From positions 20,096 through 84,095 of the forward strand of contig NZ_SOEB01000019.1 of NCBI RefSeq assembly GCF_004365965.1: DNA of 64,000 nt, written 5' to 3'. The DNA comes from Rhodovulum visakhapatnamense. Lineage in GTDB: Bacteria; Pseudomonadota; Alphaproteobacteria; Rhodobacterales; Rhodobacteraceae. Positions 7,405 to 15,209 of the stretch are shown in pieces. The position numbers and the translations under genes were made by a program. The notes below the pieces were generated by a model. The model saw nothing but the letters and a program-made list of their open reading frames with translations, was not told where the DNA came from and ran no database searches. Every line of letters starts with the position of its first letter. The stretch's first letter is position 1.

Positions 7405-8697
7405 TCAAGCGGCGGGACCCGCGTCCAGAACGTCGGCGAAAGTCCGCAGACCGGTGCGGGGGGCCTGCACCAGAACCGCCATGTTGCCCGGCTTGTGCTC
7501 GTTACGGAGCATCTTCAGATGCGCCTGCGGGATCTCGTTCCAAGGGAAGACCTCGGACATGCAGGGGTCGATCCGGCGCTGCACCATCAGCCGGTTCGCC
7601 GCGGCCGCCTGCTTGAGATGGGCGAAGTGGCTGCCCTGGATGCGCTTCTGGTGCATCCAGACATAGCGGGCATCCATGGTCAGGTTGAAGCCGCTGGTGC
7701 CCGCGCAGATCACCACCATGCCGCCGCGCTTGACCACGAAGGTCGAGACCGGGAAGGTCGCCTCGCCGGGATGCTCGAACACCATGTCGACATTGACGCC
7801 CTTGCCGGTGATGTCCCAGATCGCCTTGCCGAACTTGCGGACCTCGCCGAACCACTCCTTGTATTCGGGCGTGTTGACCTTGGGCAGCTGGCCCCAGCAC
7901 TTGAAGTCCTTGCGGTTGATCACGCCCTTGGCACCCAGATCCATGACGAAGTCGCGCTTGGACTCCTCCGAGATCACGCCGATGGCATTGGCGCCCGCGG
8001 TGTTGATCAGCTGGATCGCGAAGGACCCGAGCCCCCCCGAGGCGCCCCAGACCAGCACGTTCTGGCCGGGTTTCAGTTCATGCGGATGGTGACCGAACAG
8101 CATCCGGTAGGCGGTCGCCAGGGTCAGCGTGTAACAGGCCGACTCCTCCCAGGTCAGGTGCCGCGGCCGTTCCAGCAATTGCTGCGCCTGCACACGGGTG
8201 AACTGGGCAAAGGACCCGTCCGGGGTCTCGTAGCCCCAGATCCGCTGGCTGGGCGAGAACATCGGATCGCCGCCATTGCATTCCTCGTCGTCGCCGTCGT
8301 CCTGGTTGCAGTGGATCACGACCTCGTCGCCCACTTTCCAGGTCTTCACCGCCGAGCCGACCGCCCAGACGATGCCCGAGGCGTCCGAACCCGCGATGTG
8401 ATAGGGCGCCTTGTGGCCATCGAAGGGCGAGACGGGGATGCCGAGGCCCGCCCAGATGCCGTTGTAGTTGACGCCCGCCGCCATCACCAGGACCAGCACC
8501 TCGTGGCTGTCGATGGCGGGCGTTTCGACCACCTCGACCTGGAACGACTTGTCGGGCTCGCCATGGCGGTCGCGCCGGATCGCCCAAGCGTACATCTTCG
8601 GCGGAACGTAGCCCAGCGGGGGCATCTCGCCGATTTCGTAAAGTTCCTTCTCGGGCGCCTCATAGGGCGCGATCCCGGGATTCTGATCAAGGGCCAT
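7405..8697 (-). CDS. ccr: Crotonyl-CoA carboxylase/reductase
   Basis: This enzyme reductively carboxylates crotonyl-CoA to (2S)-ethylmalonyl-CoA with NADPH and CO2, the defining step of the ethylmalonyl-CoA pathway. The 430-residue product has the family's usual length and is a zinc-free medium-chain dehydrogenase. N-terminal features include YVPPKMYAWAIRRDRHGEP and AGVNYNGIWAGLG; the nucleotide-binding loop is VWGASGGLGSFAIQ; the C-terminal region has VWMHQKRIQGSHFAHL, including the conserved His. The ATG at 8697 was chosen over an upstream in-frame Met because GAGGAGG precedes it at good spacing and MALDQ is a typical family start. Ethylmalonyl-CoA mutase lies divergently at 9388. Confidence 0.97.
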   Translation of the reverse strand: MALDQNPGIAPYEAPEKELYEIGEMPPLGYVPPKMYAWAIRRDRHGEPDKSFQVEVVETPAIDSHEVLVLVMAAGVNYNGIWAGLGIPVSPFDGHKAPYHIAGSDASGIVWAVGSAVKTWKVGDEVVIHCNQDDGDDEECNGGDPMFSPSQRIWGYETPDGSFAQFTRVQAQQLLERPRHLTWEESACYTLTLATAYRMLFGHHPHELKPGQNVLVWGASGGLGSFAIQLINTAGANAIGVISEESKRDFVMDLGAKGVINRKDFKCWGQLPKVNTPEYKEWFGEVRKFGKAIWDITGKGVNVDMVFEHPGEATFPVSTFVVKRGGMVVICAGTSGFNLTMDARYVWMHQKRIQGSHFAHLKQAAAANRLMVQRRIDPCMSEVFPWNEIPQAHLKMLRNEHKPGNMAVLVQAPRTGLRTFADVLDAGPAA

Positions 8698-8763
8698 GGC
8701 TGCCTCCTCAAGAAATGCTGCGCCGCAGAGTCGCGCTATTCCCGAGGAAATACGGTCCGCCGC

Positions 8764-8776
8764 GAAACATTGCAAC
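8764..8776. promoter_or_regulatory. GAAACATTGCAAC element upstream of ccr
   Basis: This 13-mer lies about 70 bp upstream of the ccr start. It matches the ecm upstream element GCAACATTGTTAC (9338-9350) at 10 of 13 positions, sharing AACATTG and the terminal AC. A common regulator of the two pathway genes is one explanation; the match is short and needs a genome-wide comparison. Confidence 0.3.
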
Positions 8777-8828
8777 CCGAGGTGAGCCAATCTTGAAACT
8801 TTATGTCCAAGAGAAAGGGGGCGGCGGC

Positions 8829-9161
8829 CTAGTTGTAGGTGAAGGTGCCGATCTCGCAGACATTCACGCGCGGTTCGACCAGTTCGTCGCCATCCTCAAA
8901 GACGGCGCGGAAGTCGAACAGGCAATAGCCGGACCCGTCATGGAAATTGATCATCACCGACTGGCCCGAATAGAGGATATCCGGCCCAAGGATATCCTCT
9001 TCCCAGCTACTGGCGCCCGTGTTCGATCCGTAGAATTCCACCAGCGCGAAGCCGGTGTTGTTGACGATCCTGACGTGGCGGTCGAGCGCGAAGGCGGGAC
9101 TCGCGACAGATGCGGCGACGGCCACGGCAAGCACAGGAGAGAAAGGGCTGCGAACTGACAT
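8829..9161 (-). CDS. Small secreted protein of unknown function
   Basis: A 110-residue protein with a clear signal peptide (about residues 1-26, cleavage after AFA). The mature domain of about 85 residues contains HVRIVNNTGFALVEFYGSN near its start and two cysteines (CLFDF and VNVCEIG) that could form a disulfide. The compact beta-rich pattern resembles other small periplasmic hypothetical proteins of Rhodobacteraceae, but I recognise no named family. It lies between ccr and ecm; it is transcribed in the same direction as ccr, whose start lies 131 bp downstream, and divergently from ecm. The link to the ethylmalonyl-CoA pathway is positional only. Confidence 0.75.
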   Translation of the reverse strand: MSVRSPFSPVLAVAVAASVASPAFALDRHVRIVNNTGFALVEFYGSNTGASSWEEDILGPDILYSGQSVMINFHDGSGYCLFDFRAVFEDGDELVEPRVNVCEIGTFTYN

Positions 9162-9297
9162 TGGCGCCTCCGCAAGGATACAGGATCACGCCGCATACCA
9201 TCGCAACGTGTGCCACACCGTCGCCGCGATTCTGGGCCATTGAAGGGAGAAAACGGGGCAAAAGCCGCGATTGACGTCGATGCCGCGCCGCGGCGAA

Positions 9298-9350
9298 TTG
9301 ACAGCGACAGATTCTTTCTTCTATCTGCATTTGTATCGCAACATTGTTAC
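9298..9350 (+). promoter_or_regulatory. Candidate ecm promoter and operator
   Basis: A perfect TTGACA (9298-9303) is followed after 17 bases by CTATCT, or after 18 by TATCTG, a weak -10. The GCAACATTGTTAC element (9338-9350, core AACA-T-TGTT palindrome) would fall just after the transcription start, 38 bp before the ecm start codon, a typical operator position. Confidence 0.45.
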
Positions 9351-9387
9351 GGTCACGGCAGTCAGTCACCAGCCCAGGGAGGTCCGT

Positions 9388-11367
9388 ATGCCCAACGACA
9401 CTCAAACTCCGGTCCGCGATCGGCCCTGGCTCTTCCGCACCTATGCGGGCCATTCGACCGCCGCGGCCTCGAACGCGCTTTACCGCGCCAACCTCGCCAA
9501 GGGACAGACCGGGCTGTCCGTGGCCTTCGACCTGCCGACCCAGACCGGCTATGACAGCGATCACGAACTGGCGCGCGGCGAGGTCGGCAAGGTCGGCGTG
9601 CCGATCGACCATCTGGGCGACATGCGGACGCTGTTCGACCGCATCCCGCTGGAACAGATGAACACCTCGATGACCATCAACGCGCCCGCGCCCTGGCTGC
9701 TGGCGCTTTATATCGCCGTGGCCGAGGAACAGGGCGCCGATGTGTCCAAGCTGCAGGGCACGGTGCAGAACGACCTGATCAAGGAATATCTGAGCCGCGG
9801 CACCTATATCTGCCCGCCGAAGCCCAGCCTTCGGATGATCACCGATGTCGCGGCCTATACGCTTGAGCATCTGCCGAAATGGAACCCGATGAACGTCTGT
9901 TCCTACCATCTGCAGGAAGCGGGCGCGACGCCGGAACAGGAGCTGTCCTATGCGCTGGCGACCGCGACCGCGGTGCTCGACGATCTGCGCGGGAAGGTGG
10001 CGCCCGAGGACTTCCCGGGCATGGTCGGACGGATCTCGTTCTTCGTGAATGCGGGCATCCGCTTCGTCACCGAGATGTGCAAGATGCGCGCCTTCGTCGA
10101 GCTCTGGGACGAGATCTGCCAGGACCGATACGGCGTCGAGGACCCCAAGCACCGGCGCTTCCGCTACGGGGTGCAGGTCAACAGCCTCGGCCTGACCGAG
10201 CAGCAGCCCGAAAACAACGTCTACCGCATCCTGATCGAGATGCTGGCGGTGACGCTGTCGAAGACCGCCCGCGCCCGCGCCGTGCAGCTTCCGGCCTGGA
10301 ACGAGGCGCTGGGTCTGCCGCGCCCCTTCGACCAGCAATGGTCGATCCGGATGCAACAGATCCTGGCCTACGAGACGGACCTTCTGGAATACGAGGACCT
10401 CTTCGAGGGCAACCCCGCCGTCACCGCGAAAGTGGAAGAGCTGAAGCGGAATGCCCGGGCGGAACTGGCGCAGATCGACGCGATGGGCGGCGCGGTCGCC
10501 GCGATCGAGCACATGAAATCGCGGCTCGTCGAAAGCAATTCCGACCGCATCGGCCGGGTCGAGACCGGCGCAACGGTGGTGGTCGGCGTGAACCGCTGGA
10601 CCGAGGGCGAGCCTTCGCCTCTGACCTCGGGCGAGGATGCGATCATGGTGGTCGATCCCAGCGTCGAGGCCGACCAGATCGCCCGGCTGGCCGCCTGGCG
10701 CGACAGCCGCGACAGCGCGGCGGTCGAGGCAGCGCTGGCCGCGCTCCGCGAGGCGGCTGCGACGGGCCGGAACATCATGCCGCCGTCGATTGCCGCAGCC
10801 AGGGCGGGGGCCACGACCGGCGAATGGGGCGACGTGATGCGCGCGGTCTTCGGCCAGTATCGCGGCCCCACGGGCGTCTCGAAAAGCCCCTCGAACCGCA
10901 CCGAGGGGCTCGACGAGATCCGGGCCGAGGTCGATGCGCTGGCCGGACGGCTCGGGCGGCGGCCGAAGTTTCTGGTCGGCAAGCCCGGTCTCGACGGCCA
11001 TTCGAACGGCGCCGAACAGATCGCGGCGCGCGCCCGCGATTGCGGCATGGACATCTCTTACGAGGGCATCCGGCTCACGCCTTCGGAAATCGTGGAAGCG
11101 GCCAAGGCCGAGCGGGTCGACATCGTCGGGCTCTCGATCCTGTCGGGCAGCCATATTCCGCTGATGGAAAGCCTGATGCGGCTGATGAAAGAGCACGATC
11201 TGACCCATATTCCGGTGGTGGTGGGCGGCATCATCCCCGAGGAGGACGCAAGGCGACTGCGCGCGATGGGCGTGGCCAAGGTCTACACGCCGAAGGATTT
11301 CGAACTGAACCGGATCATGTTCGACGTGGTCGGGCTGATCTCGCCCGAACGGGTGGCGGCCGAATAG
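9388..11367 (+). CDS. ecm: Ethylmalonyl-CoA mutase (B12-dependent)
   Basis: This adenosylcobalamin-dependent mutase converts (2R)-ethylmalonyl-CoA to methylsuccinyl-CoA. The product is 659 residues, the single-chain length of Ecm/MeaA-type enzymes. An N-terminal TIM barrel (about 1-510), with WLFRTYAGHSTA near the start, precedes a C-terminal cobalamin domain. That domain carries the DxHxxG base-off motif at Asp536, His538 and Gly541, plus SGSHIPL and VVVGGIIP loops. The ATG at 9388 follows AGGGAGG; upstream in-frame Met codons lack such a site. Methylmalonyl-CoA mutase is the alternative, but the position beside ccr and the MeaA-like N-terminus favour Ecm. Confidence 0.93.
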   Translation: MPNDTQTPVRDRPWLFRTYAGHSTAAASNALYRANLAKGQTGLSVAFDLPTQTGYDSDHELARGEVGKVGVPIDHLGDMRTLFDRIPLEQMNTSMTINAPAPWLLALYIAVAEEQGADVSKLQGTVQNDLIKEYLSRGTYICPPKPSLRMITDVAAYTLEHLPKWNPMNVCSYHLQEAGATPEQELSYALATATAVLDDLRGKVAPEDFPGMVGRISFFVNAGIRFVTEMCKMRAFVELWDEICQDRYGVEDPKHRRFRYGVQVNSLGLTEQQPENNVYRILIEMLAVTLSKTARARAVQLPAWNEALGLPRPFDQQWSIRMQQILAYETDLLEYEDLFEGNPAVTAKVEELKRNARAELAQIDAMGGAVAAIEHMKSRLVESNSDRIGRVETGATVVVGVNRWTEGEPSPLTSGEDAIMVVDPSVEADQIARLAAWRDSRDSAAVEAALAALREAAATGRNIMPPSIAAARAGATTGEWGDVMRAVFGQYRGPTGVSKSPSNRTEGLDEIRAEVDALAGRLGRRPKFLVGKPGLDGHSNGAEQIAARARDCGMDISYEGIRLTPSEIVEAAKAERVDIVGLSILSGSHIPLMESLMRLMKEHDLTHIPVVVGGIIPEEDARRLRAMGVAKVYTPKDFELNRIMFDVVGLISPERVAAE

Positions 11368-11381
11368 CCAGCGGCTATAAC

Positions 11382-11409
11382 GGGGGTCTCAGCGGTTGAG
11401 GAGACCCCC
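11382..11409 (+). promoter_or_regulatory. Hairpin abutting the deoD start codon
   Basis: GGGGGTCTC and GAGACCCCC form a 9-bp perfect stem with a 10-base loop, ending one base before the deoD ATG. The Shine-Dalgarno AGGAG (11399-11403) is split between loop and stem. It begins 15 bp after the ecm stop. It could terminate ecm transcripts, hide the deoD ribosome-binding site, or both. Confidence 0.5.
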
Positions 11410-12114
11410 ATGAGCCTTCATATCGGCGCGCAACCCGGCGAGATCGCCGAGACTGTCCTGCTGCCCGGCGACCCGCTGCGGGCGGAATGGGCGGCCAAGA
11501 CATTTCTGGACGATCCGGTCTGCATCAACCGGGTGCGCGGCATGCTGGGCTTTACCGGGTTCTGGCGCGGCCACCGGGTCACGATCCATGGCAGCGGCAT
11601 GGGGATGCCCTCGCTGTCGATCTATGCCAACGAGCTGATCCGCGAGCATGGCGCAAAGACGCTGATCCGGATCGGATCGGCCGGCGCGATGCAGGAGCAG
11701 GTCGCGCTGCGCGACATCGTGCTGGCGATGACCAGCTCGACCCTCTCGACGCCCTCGCGCGGCACTTTCCGCGAGCTGAATTTCGCCCCTTGCGCCGATT
11801 TCGGGCTGCTGGCGGCGGCGCACGGGGCGGCGCTGGCCAAGGGCGCCCGGACCCATGTCGGCGGCATCTATTCGGCCGATGTCTTCTATGACGAGCGTCC
11901 CGACCTGAACGCCGAGCTGACCCGGCACGGCGTTCTGGCGGTCGAGATGGAAGCGGCCGAGCTGTACATCCTGGCCGCACGGCACGGGGCGCGGGCGCTG
12001 GCGGTGTTGACGGTGTCGGACCATCTGCTGACCGGGGCGGCGCTTTCGCCCGAGGAACGCCAGACAGGGTTCGCCGAGATGGTCGAGATCGCGCTGGAGG
12101 CCGCGTTTTCCTGA
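11410..12114 (+). CDS. deoD: Purine nucleoside phosphorylase (DeoD type)
   Basis: This enzyme cleaves purine (deoxy)nucleosides with phosphate to free base and (deoxy)ribose-1-phosphate in the cytoplasm. The 234-residue product has the size and motifs of the hexameric PNP/UDP phosphorylase family: [12 protein letters not shown] at residues 16-27 (phosphate/ribose contacts), IRIGSAGAM, the VEMEAAELY nucleoside-binding motif, and TVSDHL with the catalytic Asp. It follows ecm by 42 bp on the same strand but is separated from it by a stem-loop, so it may be an independent or attenuated cistron. The nucleoside-type ABC permeases at the window's left edge are functionally compatible but not adjacent. 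Confidence 0.93.
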   Translation: MSLHIGAQPGEIAETVLLPGDPLRAEWAAKTFLDDPVCINRVRGMLGFTGFWRGHRVTIHGSGMGMPSLSIYANELIREHGAKTLIRIGSAGAMQEQVALRDIVLAMTSSTLSTPSRGTFRELNFAPCADFGLLAAAHGAALAKGARTHVGGIYSADVFYDERPDLNAELTRHGVLAVEMEAAELYILAARHGARALAVLTVSDHLLTGAALSPEERQTGFAEMVEIALEAAFS

Positions 12115-12146
12115 CCCGGAGTCGGGGCAACCGGCGGGCGTTGCGG

Positions 12147-12165
12147 CTTGGGTATTTGGGCCAAG
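12147..12165. repeat. Short intergenic inverted-repeat motif
   Basis: CTTGG and CCAAG flank a GTATTTGGG-like core, followed by AAGAAGAAG, in the 58-bp gap between convergent deoD and the DUF1989 gene. From memory, variants of this GTATTTGGGCCA motif recur between genes in Rhodobacteraceae genomes and may act as bidirectional terminators. Only one copy was noticed in this window. Confidence 0.3.
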
Positions 12166-12172
12166 AAGAAGA

Positions 12173-13042
12173 TCAGAGCCCATGCGAGCGGTCGTAGGGC
12201 GCAGGCGTGGGCGGGGTCCAGCCGCCGAGCGCGCCCCCATCAAGCACAGCCGCGGCCGGGGCGAAGATCTCGGCGCCCAGCGGATGGCAGCGCGCTTGGT
12301 CCGTCGAGTTGCCGGTGCAATCGCCCCAGGGACAGGCGCTGAGCGCACAAAGCAGGTCGATCTCGGCGAAGAGGTCGAGATGGTCGCCCGGGCGGACCGG
12401 GCTGGCCTTGGTGAAATAGCGGTGGGTGTCGCGGGTGAAGCCCGTGCACATGAAGACGTTCAGCACGTCATGGACAAGGGGTTCGGCCGCGGCCGGGGCG
12501 AGGCCGGTTTCGGCGACGAGCGCCCGGATCAGGTTCGAATGGCAGCAACGGTGGAAGGGGGCGCCGCCAAGCCGGGCATTGGTATAGGGATCGCAGCGGG
12601 TGCCGATCACGTCATGGACCCCCGCGCCATCTGCGTCAAAACCGTACCAGCCGAGGCTGTCGGCGATGACGGTCGCCATCGGGCGCAGATGCGGGAAGCT
12701 CGACCAGAGCCGGTCCCCGGTGCCGACATGCGTGCCGTGCAGCGCGCGCGTCTTGCCGGAATAGAACCGCTCGGACAGGTCATGGGCGTTCCAGAGGTTC
12801 AGATCGCCGACCTGAGGCCCCTCGATGCAGGAAATCCGCAGCACATGGCCTGCCGGAACGCGGAAGGCCCGGGCGTCGCGGGCGGGGATCTCGAGCCGTT
12901 CGACCGGAGTCATGCCGGCCCTTAGCGCCGCATATAGCGCCATGGGCGGCGCGGGCAGGCTTTCGGGCGGGTAACAGACGACAGGGGCGGCGGACCGGCG
13001 CTCGGCGGCATCGGCGGGCTCGGGAAGAGGATCGGTCGGCAT
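12173..13042 (-). CDS. DUF1989 (urea carboxylase-associated) family protein
   Basis: A 289-residue cytoplasmic protein of the DUF1989/UAAP type, recognised by the ordered blocks PAGHVLRISCIEGPQVGDLN, HDLSERFYSGKTRALHGTHV, and the C-terminal CPWGDCTG cysteine pair. Family members accompany urea carboxylase/allophanate hydrolase and guanidine-degradation genes, but none of those is nearby, so this is a stand-alone copy. The start codon was set at the ATG at 13042, 10 bp after the permease stop, where a GGAGCC-type site precedes it. It is cotranscribed with the APC-like permease upstream. The chemistry is unknown; a nitrogen-compound role is inferred from the family and the permease. Confidence 0.82.
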   Translation of the reverse strand: MPTDPLPEPADAAERRSAAPVVCYPPESLPAPPMALYAALRAGMTPVERLEIPARDARAFRVPAGHVLRISCIEGPQVGDLNLWNAHDLSERFYSGKTRALHGTHVGTGDRLWSSFPHLRPMATVIADSLGWYGFDADGAGVHDVIGTRCDPYTNARLGGAPFHRCCHSNLIRALVAETGLAPAAAEPLVHDVLNVFMCTGFTRDTHRYFTKASPVRPGDHLDLFAEIDLLCALSACPWGDCTGNSTDQARCHPLGAEIFAPAAAVLDGGALGGWTPPTPAPYDRSHGL

Positions 13043-13052
13043 CGGGGGCTCC

Positions 13053-14246
13053 TTATTCAACCGGGCGGCCGAGCACCGCGATGACAAGCCCCAGCCCGCC
13101 CAGGGCGGCAAAGCCAACAGCGCGGCCGCCCTGCCCCGCCGAGCGCGCGGCCAGCGCCGCGATCGCGGCTTCCAGCGCATAGTAGAGCGCGAAGGCCCGC
13201 GAGGCATAGGAGATGATCGCGAAGACATCCGCCGTCCAGGTCAGCCCGATGCCCGCCGCAACCAGAACCGCATAGGCCGCGCGGTTGCCGATAAGGCCCT
13301 TCGAGCGTTCCGCGACCAGCCCGCCCGCGCCGGTCGTGTCGGCGACCGAGGCGCTGAACTGCGCGGCCAGCGCCGCCACCGTCAGCACCAGCGGCAGAAG
13401 CGGCGAAACCGCCGACGTCATGTCGATGATCGCGGTGTCGTCGAGCGCGCCCTTGCCCGGCGCAAAGCACAGCACCAGGAGCGTGACATAGACGAGATAG
13501 ATCGCGGTCGAGACATATTGCGCGCCCCGCATCGAGCGGATCCTGAGATCGGCGTCATATTCGGCGCCAAGATAGCGCGAGGTCTCGAAGCCCTGAACCG
13601 TCACGATCAGCCCGAAGAACAGCGTCAGCGCGGCCCAGGGGCTCACGCTGGCGGGCGTCAGCACCGGGCCGGTCGTGGCGGCCGTCTCGCCGAAGAAAAG
13701 CCCGAGCCCGACCAGAAGCCCGCAGATCGCCGCGAGGTTCAGGCTGACCGCGTATTTCTCAAGCCCCTCCAGCGCCTTGAACCCTTTGGTGAGGCCGGTC
13801 GTGAGGATCAGCAGGAACACCGTCGTGGTCACCGCCCGCGCGGCCAGCGGCGTATCGAAGGGGGTCAGGCGGACCGCGAAGGCGCCCAGAAGATTCAGGT
13901 AATAGGCGACCGAGATGACGTAGGAAAAGGCCAGCGTCCAGCCTGCCGCCGTTTCGGCCAGGGCGCCGAGGCGACCCGGCGGGCTGCCATGCGCGCCCGC
14001 GGCGATGCTGTAGCGGATCGCGCCGCCGAAGCCGAAGGCGATCAGGGCCAGAAGCGCCATCGCGGCGGGGGACCAGATGCCGAGGCTCTGGTTCAGGATC
14101 GGCCCCAGCACCAGAAAGCCCGAGCCGATGATCGAGGCAAGCGGCGTCACCATCGCCCGCCAGAACCGCCAGCGCCGCATCGGCGGCGACAGGATCAGAA
14201 GAAGTCCTGCCGCCGCCGTGCCGAAGATCAGGACATCGCGCAGCAC
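13053..14246 (-). CDS. APC-superfamily-like membrane permease
   Basis: A 397-residue polytopic protein with about 11-12 predicted membrane helices. The segment PLASIIGSGFLVLGPILNQ resembles the unwound helix 1 of amino-acid/polyamine/organocation transporters, and the LFFGLIVTVQGFETSRYLGAEY block resembles their helix 6 region. It is shorter than most APC permeases and I cannot name the subfamily. It starts 10 bp after the sdhB stop and ends 10 bp before the DUF1989 gene, all on one strand, so it may be read through from the sdh operon. Its substrate is probably a nitrogenous compound handled by the DUF1989 protein (inference). Confidence 0.7.
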   Translation of the reverse strand: MLRDVLIFGTAAAGLLLILSPPMRRWRFWRAMVTPLASIIGSGFLVLGPILNQSLGIWSPAAMALLALIAFGFGGAIRYSIAAGAHGSPPGRLGALAETAAGWTLAFSYVISVAYYLNLLGAFAVRLTPFDTPLAARAVTTTVFLLILTTGLTKGFKALEGLEKYAVSLNLAAICGLLVGLGLFFGETAATTGPVLTPASVSPWAALTLFFGLIVTVQGFETSRYLGAEYDADLRIRSMRGAQYVSTAIYLVYVTLLVLCFAPGKGALDDTAIIDMTSAVSPLLPLVLTVAALAAQFSASVADTTGAGGLVAERSKGLIGNRAAYAVLVAAGIGLTWTADVFAIISYASRAFALYYALEAAIAALAARSAGQGGRAVGFAALGGLGLVIAVLGRPVE

Positions 14247-14256
14247 CGGGCGCGCG

Positions 14257-15036
14257 TCAGACCGTCCGCTCGACCATCATCTTCTTGATCGAGGCGATGG
14301 CCTTGGCCGGGTTCAGCCCCTTGGGACAGGTCTTGGTGCAGTTCATGATGGTGTGGCAGCGGTAAAGCTTGAACGGATCTTCCAGCGAATCCAGCCGCTC
14401 GCCAGTGGCCTCGTCGCGGCTGTCGATGATCCAGCGATAGGCATGCAGAAGGGCTGCCGGGCCCAGATACTTGTCGCCGTTCCACCAGTAGGACGGGCAG
14501 GAGGTCGAACAGCTGGCGCACATGATGCACTCGTACAGCCCGTCGAGCTTCTTGCGGTCCTCGATCGACTGCCGCCATTCCTTGGCAGGCGTGTTCGACT
14601 TGGTTTCGAGCCAGGGCATGACGCTGGCGTGCTGGGCATAGAAATGGGTGAGGTCCGGCACCAGATCCTTGACCACAGGCATGTGCGGCAGCGGGTAGAT
14701 CTTCACGTCGCCCTTGATCTCGTCCATGCCACGGGTGCAGGCCAGCGTGTTGACCCCGTCGATATTCATCGCGCAGGACCCGCAGATGCCTTCGCGGCAG
14801 GACCGGCGGAAGGTCAGGGTCGGGTCGATCTCGTTCTTGATCTTGATCAGCGCGTCGAGAATCATCGGGCCGCAGGTGTCGAGATCGACGAAATAGGTGT
14901 CGACCCGCGGGTTCTCGCCGGTATCCGGGTCCCAGCGGTAGATCCGGAAGGTGCGGATATTGGTGGCACCCTGCGGCTTCGGCCAGGTCTTGCCGGTCTT
15001 CACGACCGAATTCTTGGGAAGCGTGAGTTCAACCAT
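14257..15036 (-). CDS. sdhB: Succinate dehydrogenase iron-sulfur subunit
   Basis: SdhB carries electrons from the flavin of SdhA to quinone through three Fe-S clusters on the cytoplasmic face of complex II. The 259-residue product shows the [2Fe-2S] ligands Cys80, Cys85, Cys88 and Cys100 ([10 protein letters not shown] block). The C-terminal ferredoxin-like motifs [12 protein letters not shown] and [12 protein letters not shown] hold the 4Fe-4S and 3Fe-4S centres. Its length is normal. It is the last sdh gene, separated from sdhA by an unusual 173-bp spacer with hairpins, unlike the tight spacing within sdhCDA. The permease gene follows after 10 bp. Confidence 0.97.
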   Translation of the reverse strand: MVELTLPKNSVVKTGKTWPKPQGATNIRTFRIYRWDPDTGENPRVDTYFVDLDTCGPMILDALIKIKNEIDPTLTFRRSCREGICGSCAMNIDGVNTLACTRGMDEIKGDVKIYPLPHMPVVKDLVPDLTHFYAQHASVMPWLETKSNTPAKEWRQSIEDRKKLDGLYECIMCASCSTSCPSYWWNGDKYLGPAALLHAYRWIIDSRDEATGERLDSLEDPFKLYRCHTIMNCTKTCPKGLNPAKAIASIKKMMVERTV

Positions 15037-15126
15037 GGGTTCAACCTTTCTTGGCTAGACGCACAGGCGTTCGGTCTGGGGACCGCCGCGCCGGGCAACG
15101 GGCGCAGGGCGGCCAACACGGGGCAT

Positions 15127-15148
15127 GGGGGCCCGAGCCTTGGCCCCC
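15127..15148 (-). other. Hairpin in the sdhA-sdhB spacer
   Basis: GGGGGCC and GGCCCCC form a 7-bp perfect stem with an 8-base loop in the middle of the 173-bp gap between sdhA and sdhB. No gene is visible in the gap on either strand. The hairpin could protect or process the transcript and set a different expression level for sdhB and the genes after it. Confidence 0.4.
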
Positions 15149-15209
15149 GAACGCCGGATCGCGTCGGGCCGCACCGTCGGCGGAAGGCTCGGCCCGACCA
15201 TTCCCCGGC

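Noticed and set aside
9007..11208. 733-codon minus-strand frame over ecm
   Set aside because: Low-complexity, His/Gln/Arg-rich translation typical of an antisense shadow; ecm on the plus strand has cobalamin-binding motifs.
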